Assembly: GCA_964565705.1 (NCBI GenBank)
Contig: CAZMGD010000090.1
Span: forward strand, 1 to 18,291
Direction: 5' to 3'
Length of the DNA stretch: 18,291 nucleotides
From: CAZMGD01 sp964565705
GTDB taxonomy: Bacteria > Actinomycetota > Acidimicrobiia > Acidimicrobiales > Ilumatobacteraceae
A program made the position numbers and the translations under genes. Of this stretch, positions 1-6,253 are shown piece by piece. Positions within the stretch are counted from its first letter, which is position 1; each line of letters starts with the position of its first letter. The notes below the pieces were generated by a model. That model was not told the DNA's origin and did not search any database. It worked only from the letters and a program-made list of their open reading frames with translations.

Positions 1-10
1 CAGGTTGGCA

Positions 11-1402
11 CTACGGGATCTCGTTGAACGAATCGGTGTAGGTGTCGAAGATGAAATCCGTGGCGTCCTGGTTGGGGTCGCTGCCGTCGGCCGTCACGTC
101 CGAGTACCAGAACCTGGAGTAGCTGACCGCGTTCTGCGACGCCGGGTCGTAGAAGACCGTGATCACGCCGACGCGCGGCCGCCCGTCGATCGCCGGGTCG
201 GCGACCGCATCGATGTTGATGTCGCGCCGCTGCAGGTTCGCCCAGGCGGCGACCTCCACGGGGGCCGCGTACGTGAAGCCAGCGTACCTGGCGGCGAGGT
301 CGGCCTGGACGGCCGCGGCGGCGGCCTCGGCGTCGGCCTGACCGGTCACCTTGACGGCGACGACGGTCTCGTCCACCGCGTTGTTGGTGATCGCGGCACC
401 GGGCACCGACGCGTCGACCCAGCCCGGCGGCAGGGCGAAGCCGATCAGGCTGTCGAGCAACAGGGTGGGATGGACGGAGGTGACGCGGAACGGCTCGAAC
501 GGGGCGAACTCGACGGGGGTGTCGAGTGGCGGCGCGGCGAGGATGCTGTCGATCAGCGCGCTGTAGTCGTCGTCGGGCAGGCCCATCGACTCGCTGTTGC
601 GGTCGGCGTAGTAGTCGAGCACGATCGTCAGACCGTCCGTGCGCTGGAGCAGGTACACCGCCCCGTCGAACCCGGTGTAGTCGGGGTTGATCAACCGGTA
701 GTACAAGCCGATGTTGCGCAGCTCGGAGTCGTCGCCCAGCGTGCCCCGCAGCGTGGCCGGCGAGTAGCCGGCCGCGGCGAAGTCCGGGTCGAAGAGATCG
801 ATGTACTCCTGCATCGCGGCGGCGGGATCCTCGCCCGGCTCGCGCTGCAGCGCCTGGGCGTCGACCCGCAGGCCGGTGCTGTTGGAGATCTGCACCACCT
901 CGTCGCCGGGCTCGTCGGTGCGCTCCCAGCCCTCGGGCAGCGGCAGGTAGACGCCGTGGGTGAGGTCGATCGCGCCCGGCGGCGGCGTGAACACGGTCGT
1001 CGGCGACGGCGTGGTCGGCGGCTCGGTGGCGAGCGTGGTGGGTGGCTCGGTCGCGAGCGTCGTTCCCGGCTCGGTCGTCGTGTCATCGGTCGTGGTCGTG
1101 CGCGGCGCCCGGGTTCCCCGAGTGGTGTCGCTGCTGTCGTCGGACCCACCGCCGCCGACCACGACGATGATCCCGGCGACGAGCGCGGCGATGGCGACGG
1201 CACCGAGCGCCACCCACAGCGCCGTCATGTTCTTCTTCGGCGGGGTGGGAGGCGTCGGGGGCCCGCCCGAGTAACCGACCGGTGGCACCGGCGGCGGTCC
1301 GTAGCCGGGCGGCGCGGTCGGCGGGACCGTCGGCGGTGCCGGGATGTTCGGCTGCTGTGAGCCCTGCGGCCCATACCCGAATGGCGGGGGTTGGCTCGCC
1401 AC
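11..1402 (-). CDS. Membrane-anchored protein with Pro-rich tail, Thr-rich stalk and two-module ectodomain
   Basis: No named family is recognised. The 463-residue protein starts at GTG 1402, chosen because AGGAGG lies 5 bases upstream and the Pro/Gly/Tyr-rich tail begins there. The open frame runs further upstream, but that part reads like antisense of the P450. Residues 1-57 are rich in Pro, Gly and Tyr, as in actinobacterial DUF4190-like membrane proteins. A KK pair precedes one membrane helix (about 60-83), giving an N-in/C-out topology. Residues 93-140 are a Thr/Pro stalk holding TTLATEPP twice in tandem (114-129). The outer part has two modules that look alike: each opens with an LPxGW motif (LPEGW, LPPGW), has a central beta-rich stretch, and ends in an amphipathic helix. 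This resembles small actinobacterial LpqN/PsbP-like surface domains, which is inference. It is transcribed divergently from the P450. The role is unknown, possibly a cell-envelope sensor or structural protein. Confidence 0.85.
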   Translation of the reverse strand: MASQPPPFGYGPQGSQQPNIPAPPTVPPTAPPGYGPPPVPPVGYSGGPPTPPTPPKKNMTALWVALGAVAIAALVAGIIVVVGGGGSDDSSDTTRGTRAPRTTTTDDTTTEPGTTLATEPPTTLATEPPTTPSPTTVFTPPPGAIDLTHGVYLPLPEGWERTDEPGDEVVQISNSTGLRVDAQALQREPGEDPAAAMQEYIDLFDPDFAAAGYSPATLRGTLGDDSELRNIGLYYRLINPDYTGFDGAVYLLQRTDGLTIVLDYYADRNSESMGLPDDDYSALIDSILAAPPLDTPVEFAPFEPFRVTSVHPTLLLDSLIGFALPPGWVDASVPGAAITNNAVDETVVAVKVTGQADAEAAAAAVQADLAARYAGFTYAAPVEVAAWANLQRRDINIDAVADPAIDGRPRVGVITVFYDPASQNAVSYSRFWYSDVTADGSDPNQDATDFIFDTYTDSFNEIP

Positions 1403-1510
1403 GTCGACCTCCTGCTCGATGACCGAGCGACTCGACGCCGCCCGGCCGGGCAGGTTACTCGGCCCGATCCGGCGTGGTCCGGCCCTCGGCGTCCATGGCA
1501 TGCTCGGCCG

Positions 1511-2740
1511 ATGGTCACCGATCTCCTCGCCACGCTGAGCCCGAACCGACTCGCCGAGCTCGAGGACGAGCGCCTCGACCTGCTCGCCGCCGACCTCCAC
1601 CTCGATCCGTACGCGACCTACGCCTGGCTGCGGGCCAACCGGCCCGTGTGCTGGGACCCGATCAACGAGCTGTGGGGCGTGTCCCGCTACGACGACATCG
1701 TCGACATCGAACGCCAGAAGGAGCTGTTCATCAGCAGCGACCAGCACAAGGGCGGCTACCGGCCGAACCTGCCGGCCGACCCGGCGATGATCGGCATCGA
1801 CGACCCAGCGCACTACGAGCGGCGCTCGATCGTGGCCCGCCGGTTCACGCCGCGCGCCGCGGCGAACTGGGAAGACGAGGCACGCCGTGTGGTCAACGAG
1901 CTGCTCGACGCCGTGCAGGCCGCCGGGGGCACCGCCGAGATCGTCGATCAGCTCGCCGCGCCGATCCCGGCGATGATGATCGGCAAGCTGCTCGGCTTCG
2001 CCCCGGAGCGCTGGCCCGACCTGAAGCGGTGGTCGGAGACGACGATCGCGCTCGGCGGCGGTCCCCGCTACAACAGCGTCGCGGGCCGGGAGTCGATCGT
2101 CGAGTTCGCCACGGCCGCCGCCGAGCTGGCCGAGGAGAAGCGGCGCTGCCCGGCCGACGACGTGATGACCGTGTGGACGTCGGCGACGGTCGGCGGCGAG
2201 CCGATGGACGCCGGGATGATCTTCTCCGACAGCCTGTTGCTCCTCGACGGCGGCGCGGAGACGACCCGCACCGTGATCGCCCGCACGCTGCTCAGCTTGA
2301 TCGACCACCCCGACCAGTGGCAGCTGCTGCGCGACGGCGCGGACGTCACGGTCGCGGTCGAGGAGTTCATCCGCTTCGTCACACCGATCCACAACATGTG
2401 CCGCGTCGCGGTCGAGGATGTGGAGCTCGGTGGGCGCGACGTCCGTGCCGGTCAGCAGCTGGTGCTGATGTACACCTCGGGCAACCGCGACGAGGCCCAC
2501 TTCGAGGAGCCTGAGGCACTCGACGTGACCCGCCACCCCAACAAGCACATCTCGTTCGGGTTCGGCACCCACTTCTGCCTCGGCGCGTCACTGGCGCGCA
2601 TGGAGATCCGGGTGTTCTTCGAGGAGTTGGTGCGCCGGGTCGAGAGCTTCCGCACGACGCCGGGCACCGAGGTGGAGGCCACCGGCAACGCGTTCGTGTT
2701 CGGCGTCGACCGGGCCCACCTCGACTTCACGTTCCGCTGA
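1511..2740 (+). CDS. Cytochrome P450
   Basis: A soluble bacterial class I P450 of 409 residues, the normal length. It would use ferredoxin-delivered electrons and O2 to hydroxylate a small lipophilic substrate. Visible motifs are the I-helix GGAETT (247-252, acid-Thr pair for O2 activation), the K-helix ExxR (E285-R288), and the haem loop FGFGTHFCLGASLAR with the thiolate Cys at 356. The segment IGIDDPAHYERRSIVARRF (about 94-112) is the C-helix region typical of actinobacterial CYP124/125/142-like and related enzymes, so a sterol or fatty acyl substrate is plausible but not shown. ATG 1511 is chosen because conserved sequence begins soon after it and the upstream in-frame extension is Arg-rich and non-conserved-looking. 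There is no clear Shine-Dalgarno; a weak CATGCT box 6 bases upstream may mark a leaderless start. No ferredoxin gene is adjacent. Its 3' end overlaps the convergent MFS gene by 14 bases. Confidence 0.95.
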   Translation: MVTDLLATLSPNRLAELEDERLDLLAADLHLDPYATYAWLRANRPVCWDPINELWGVSRYDDIVDIERQKELFISSDQHKGGYRPNLPADPAMIGIDDPAHYERRSIVARRFTPRAAANWEDEARRVVNELLDAVQAAGGTAEIVDQLAAPIPAMMIGKLLGFAPERWPDLKRWSETTIALGGGPRYNSVAGRESIVEFATAAAELAEEKRRCPADDVMTVWTSATVGGEPMDAGMIFSDSLLLLDGGAETTRTVIARTLLSLIDHPDQWQLLRDGADVTVAVEEFIRFVTPIHNMCRVAVEDVELGGRDVRAGQQLVLMYTSGNRDEAHFEEPEALDVTRHPNKHISFGFGTHFCLGASLARMEIRVFFEELVRRVESFRTTPGTEVEATGNAFVFGVDRAHLDFTFR

Positions 2741-4283
2741 CCGTCGCGCCCTCCGGCAGCACGTCGTCGAGCGGCTGGGCCATCGGGTCGACCGCGCGGG
2801 CCGGCAGGTAGCGCCAGGCGAGCATGGCCGCGCCGAACACGATCAACGCCGAGATCGGGTACACGAGGTGCATCGCGGCCTTGAACGCGTCGCCGGCCGC
2901 GTCGTGGATCTCTGCGGCCCGGGCGGGCACGTCGCGCGCCACCGTCAACGCCCGCCCGATCGAGTCGCTCACGTCGTCGGCCTGGGCGACGGTCAGGCCG
3001 CTCGGCACCTCGATCACCCCGCGGTAGCGGGCAGCGAAGATGCTGCCGATCACCGCGACGCCGAGCGCCCCACCGGTCTGGCGCGTCGTGTCGTTCACGG
3101 CGGAGCCGACGCCCGCTTTCTCCCGCGGCAGCGAGCCCATGATCGACTCGGTCGCGGGAGCCATGACGCAGCCCATCCCCGCACCGAACATGACCCGCAC
3201 GAAGCCGCCGAACACGACGTTGGACATCACCGTGTCCGACGCGTAGAGCAGGAGCGCGCAGATCACGATCCCGAGGCCGAAGACCACGACGTACTTGGTG
3301 CCGAACCGGCCGACGAACCGGGTCGTGTTGGGCGCGGTGGCCATCAGCCCGATCGCCACCGGCGCGGTCATCATCCCCGCCTTCAACGGCGAGTAGTCGA
3401 GCACGAACTGGAAGTACTGGGTCAGGAGGAAGGTCGAGCCGAACAGGGCGAACGTGGTCAGCGTGATCGTGGCCGACGCCGCCGAGAACCGCGGGTTCTT
3501 GAAGAACCGCACGTCGAGCATCGGGTGGGTGAAGCGCGTCTCCCACCAGGCGAACGTGCCGACGAACACGACACCGGCGGCGAACCCAGCGAGCACGCCC
3601 GCCGAGGTCCAGCCGCGGTCCGGGCCCTCGATGATGCCGAACAGCAGGCCGAACAGACCGACGATCGAGCAGACTGCCCCGATCGGGTCGAGCTTGCCGT
3701 CGTGGTCGGCGCGGGTCCTGGGGATGAAGAACCGCCCGAGCACGATCGCGACCGCGCACACCGGCACGTTGACGAGGAACACCGAGCCCCACCAGAAGTG
3801 CTCAAGCAGCAGGCCCCCGGCGAGCGGGCCGATCGCGATGCCGAGGCCGGACACCCCGGCCCAGATCCCGATCGCCTTCGCCCGCTCCGGCCCCTGGAAC
3901 ACGTTGGTGAGGATCGACAGCGTGGACGGGAAGATCGCCGCCCCACCGACGCCCATGACGCCGCGGGCGAGGATCAGGATCGGGGCCGACCCCGACATCG
4001 CGGCGACCGCGGAGAACGTGCCGAAGATGACCAACCCGATCGTCAGCACTCCCTTCCGCCCGAGCTTGTCGCCGAGCGAGCCGGAGGTCAGCAGGAGGCA
4101 CGCGAACACGAGGGTGTAGGAGTCGATGATCCACTGCAGCTGTGAACCGGACGCGTCGATGTCGCTCACGATGTGGGGCAGGGCGACGTTGAGGATCGTG
4201 TTGTCGAGCGAGATGACCGTCAGCGAAAGGCACAGCACGCCGAGCGTCCACCATCGCCGGTCGTGGATCGCTTGCTCGTCCAT
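2727..4283 (-). CDS. MFS multidrug exporter, DHA2 (EmrB/QacA) family, 14 TM
   Basis: A proton-coupled drug or small-molecule exporter in the cytoplasmic membrane, 518 residues, the usual length for 14-helix DHA2 members. Helix 1 carries LDNTILNVALP (26-36), the DHA2 signature in which the Asp joins proton coupling. The first cytoplasmic loop has motif A, GSLGDKLGRK (68-77). The RGVMGVGGAA stretch (about 107-116) is motif B, and GLGIAIGPLAGG (about 147-158) is motif C, which marks antiporters. A long extracytoplasmic loop between the last helices (about 420-470) is typical of QacA/EmrB. ATG 4283 has GGGAG about 8 bases upstream. The gene is divergent from the TetR gene, and the shared gap contains a strong palindrome, so repression relieved by a ligand is likely. 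The substrate cannot be deduced. The stop lies inside the P450 coding end. Confidence 0.95.
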   Translation of the reverse strand: MDEQAIHDRRWWTLGVLCLSLTVISLDNTILNVALPHIVSDIDASGSQLQWIIDSYTLVFACLLLTSGSLGDKLGRKGVLTIGLVIFGTFSAVAAMSGSAPILILARGVMGVGGAAIFPSTLSILTNVFQGPERAKAIGIWAGVSGLGIAIGPLAGGLLLEHFWWGSVFLVNVPVCAVAIVLGRFFIPRTRADHDGKLDPIGAVCSIVGLFGLLFGIIEGPDRGWTSAGVLAGFAAGVVFVGTFAWWETRFTHPMLDVRFFKNPRFSAASATITLTTFALFGSTFLLTQYFQFVLDYSPLKAGMMTAPVAIGLMATAPNTTRFVGRFGTKYVVVFGLGIVICALLLYASDTVMSNVVFGGFVRVMFGAGMGCVMAPATESIMGSLPREKAGVGSAVNDTTRQTGGALGVAVIGSIFAARYRGVIEVPSGLTVAQADDVSDSIGRALTVARDVPARAAEIHDAAGDAFKAAMHLVYPISALIVFGAAMLAWRYLPARAVDPMAQPLDDVLPEGATVSGT

Positions 4284-4305
4284 GTTCCGTGCTCCCGAGG
4301 GCTTC

Positions 4306-4341
4306 TACTTGCACACAGCAAGTATCCGGGCGGTTACTTGC
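4306..4341. promoter_or_regulatory. Palindromic operator with a third half site, between MFS and tetR
   Basis: TACTTGC (4306-4312), spacer ACACA, GCAAGTA (4318-4324) is a perfect 7-bp inverted repeat. A further TACTTGC half site starts at 4335, 29 bases after the first. The 98-base divergent gap carries it between the two start codons. A 19-bp near-symmetrical site is the usual size of a TetR dimer operator, so this is probably where the divergent TetR protein binds to control itself and the exporter. TTGCAC (4309-4314) inside it resembles a -35 box on the + strand, but no convincing -10 partner was found. Symmetry is seen directly; the binding partner is inferred. Confidence 0.75.
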
Positions 4342-4381
4342 TGATCGCCCAGACTAACGTGCGGACCGTCGAGTCGAGGAC

Positions 4382-5011
4382 GTGAAAGGGATCACGTTGA
4401 CAGCACGGAACCCGGAGCGCACCAGGGCTCGCATCCTGCAGTCCGCGCGGCGCGAGTTCGCGGCGAAGGGCATCTCCGGCGCACGGGTCGACGCGATCGC
4501 CAAGCGGGCCAAGGTCAACAAGCGGATGCTGTACCACTACTTCGGCAGCAAGGACGGCCTGTTCCAAGCGGTGCTGCTGCAGACCCTCACCGAGCGGGTG
4601 GCCCACGTCGCCGGCACGAGCCCCGACACGGCCGAGCGGTGGAAGGGTCGCTCGCGCTTCTACCGCAGCGCACCCGACTACGTGCGGCTCCTGATGTGGG
4701 AGGCACTCGAGCGCCCGGCGTCGGAGCCGGCCGCCCGGCCCGAACGCACCGCCGCCTACGACCGCCTGCGCCGGGCCGTCGCGTCCGACCAGCAGCGCGG
4801 CGCGATCCCGGCCGAGCTCGACACCCGCCAGTGGGCCCTCGCCGAGCTCGCCATCGGGTTGATCCCGGCCGCGTTCCCCCAGCTCACGGCGCTCACGTTG
4901 GGCGGGCCCGTCGACGACGCGGCCTTCGAGGAGGCGCAGGAGGCGTTCCTCACCCAGCTCGCGGCGCGGCTGGCCGGGGCGGCTGGCGGCGAGGGTCCAC
5001 CAACCGTGTGA
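4382..5011 (+). CDS. TetR/AcrR family transcriptional regulator
   Basis: A DNA-binding repressor of 209 residues (GTG 4382) or 204 (TTG 4397). Residues 13-60 form the TetR_N helix-turn-helix: RARILQSARREFAAKG, then GARVDAIAKRAKVNKRMLY and HYFGSKDGLFQAVL, with the recognition helix around 45-53. The C-terminal ligand-binding half is helical and has no closely recognised subfamily. Start choice is uncertain: the GTG has GAGGA only one base away, whereas TTG 4397 has AAAGGG six bases away and may be the true start. It is divergent from the MFS exporter and surrounds the 19-bp palindrome, the classic arrangement of a regulator controlling its own efflux pump. The sbcD gene follows 24 bases downstream, with its own putative promoter. 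Confidence 0.93.
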   Translation: MKGITLTARNPERTRARILQSARREFAAKGISGARVDAIAKRAKVNKRMLYHYFGSKDGLFQAVLLQTLTERVAHVAGTSPDTAERWKGRSRFYRSAPDYVRLLMWEALERPASEPAARPERTAAYDRLRRAVASDQQRGAIPAELDTRQWALAELAIGLIPAAFPQLTALTLGGPVDDAAFEEAQEAFLTQLAARLAGAAGGEGPPTV

Positions 5012-5022
5012 GACCCCCTCGG

Positions 5023-5028
5023 TACCGT
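5023..5028 (+). promoter_or_regulatory. Putative leaderless -10 box before sbcD
   Basis: TACCGT ends 7 bases before the sbcD ATG at 5036 and fits the actinobacterial -10 pattern TANNNT. No Shine-Dalgarno precedes the ATG, so transcription probably starts at or near the start codon. No clear -35 is visible. Confidence 0.5.
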
Positions 5029-5035
5029 CGCCGGC

Positions 5036-6253
5036 ATGCGGATCGTGCACACCAGCGACTGGCACCTGGGCCGGACCTTCGGTGGGCAGAGCCTGCACGC
5101 GCACCAGGAGCAGTTCCTCGAGTGGCTCGTCGCGCTCGTGCGCGCCGAGCACGCCGAGCTGGTGGTCGTCGCCGGCGACGTGTACGACCGGTCCGTGCCC
5201 GCGGCGGAGACGGTCGCGCTGTTCGGGTGGGCGTTGCGCTCGTTGCGCGGCGCGGGGGCGCAGGTCGTCGTCATCGCCGGCAACCACGACTCTGCCGAGC
5301 GCCTCGGCGCATACGACGACCTCACCGACCTGGCGGGCGTGTACATCCGCGGCGGCTACGGGCGGGCGGGCGAGGTGCTGCGCCTCGAGGCCGGCGACGG
5401 CGCGCTCGACGTCGCCGTCGTGCCGTTCCTCGAGCCCGCGCTCGCGCCCTGCGCGCCCGACGTCGAGCCGGCCCCCCGGCCGACGCATCGCGAGGTGATG
5501 GAGCGCCCGCTCGACCGGGCGCGCGACGCGGTGCTCGGCCCGCGCTCGATCGTCGTCGCTCACGCGTTCGTCGCCGGCGCGAGCTCCAGCGAGTCTGAAC
5601 GGACGCTCAGCGTCGGCGGGGGCGGCCTCGTCCCGGCGTCGCTGTTCCGGGGGTTCTCATACGCCGCGCTCGGGCACCTCCACAAGCCACAGGCGCTCGA
5701 CGACGCGGTGCGCTACAGCGGCAGCCCGCTCCCGTACTCCTTCAGCGAGCAGCACGCCAAGCAGGTGCTGGTCGTCGATCTCGACGGCGCCGGATCGGTG
5801 TCGGTACGGCCGATCGTCGTCGAGGTCGGCCGCCGGGTCGCGACCGTGCGCGGCACGCTCGCAGAGATCCTCGCCGATCCTCGCCACGACGGGCTCGACG
5901 AGTGCTGGGTGCGCGCCGTGCTGACCGACACGACCTACGTGCTCGACGCCAAGACCACCCTCCAGCGCCGGTTCCCCCACGTCGTCGAGGTCGTGCTCGA
6001 TCCGGTGCGGCGGGCCACCGGCGACGGACCGGCCGTTGCTGCGGCGGTACGGTCCGGGCGCACACCGCTGCAGCAGGCCACCGCCTACTGGGAGGCCACC
6101 ACCGGCGAGGCGCCGACGGCGCCGATCGCAGAGCTGTTGCGCGCCGCACTCGACGCGGTCATCGGCAGCGGCGCGGACACCACGCGCTCGATCGACGGTG
6201 GGCACGGCGAGCTGCGCCTGTTCGACGAGGACGCGATCGGCAACGCGTCGTGA
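5036..6253 (+). CDS. sbcD: Exonuclease SbcCD subunit D (Mre11-type nuclease)
   Basis: The nuclease half of the SbcCD complex, which trims and opens DNA ends and hairpins with SbcC in a Mn2+-dependent reaction. It has 405 residues, normal for the family. All phosphodiesterase motifs are present: SDWHLG (D8, H10), GDVYD (D48), GNHD (N83, H84, D85), AHAFV (H176) and GHLHKPQ (H214, H216). The segment YSGSPLPYSFSE that follows is typical of SbcD. Residues from about 260 form the capping and SbcC-interacting region, which contains SVRPIVVEVGRRV. The start is ATG 5036, with no ribosome binding site but a TACCGT box just upstream. Its stop overlaps the sbcC start (GTGA, 6250-6253), so the two subunits are made from one message by translational coupling. 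Confidence 0.97.
   Translation: MRIVHTSDWHLGRTFGGQSLHAHQEQFLEWLVALVRAEHAELVVVAGDVYDRSVPAAETVALFGWALRSLRGAGAQVVVIAGNHDSAERLGAYDDLTDLAGVYIRGGYGRAGEVLRLEAGDGALDVAVVPFLEPALAPCAPDVEPAPRPTHREVMERPLDRARDAVLGPRSIVVAHAFVAGASSSESERTLSVGGGGLVPASLFRGFSYAALGHLHKPQALDDAVRYSGSPLPYSFSEQHAKQVLVVDLDGAGSVSVRPIVVEVGRRVATVRGTLAEILADPRHDGLDECWVRAVLTDTTYVLDAKTTLQRRFPHVVEVVLDPVRRATGDGPAVAAAVRSGRTPLQQATAYWEATTGEAPTAPIAELLRAALDAVIGSGADTTRSIDGGHGELRLFDEDAIGNAS

Noticed and set aside
1440..1451. GCCCGGCCGGGC palindrome between the membrane protein and P450 genes
   Set aside because: Perfect 12-mer but pure G/C, likely to arise by chance in this base composition, with no second copy.
1499..1504. CATGCT as a leaderless -10 box for the P450
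   Set aside because: Position fits, but it lacks the leading T of TANNNT; too weak to list as a promoter.
1403..2572. 390-codon upstream extension of the membrane protein frame
   Set aside because: It is antisense to the P450, has no domain, and a strong AGGAGG-GTG start exists at 1402.
2868..4145. Plus-strand 425-codon frame antisense to the MFS exporter
   Set aside because: Highly charged low-complexity translation opposite a well-conserved 14-TM protein; a shadow.
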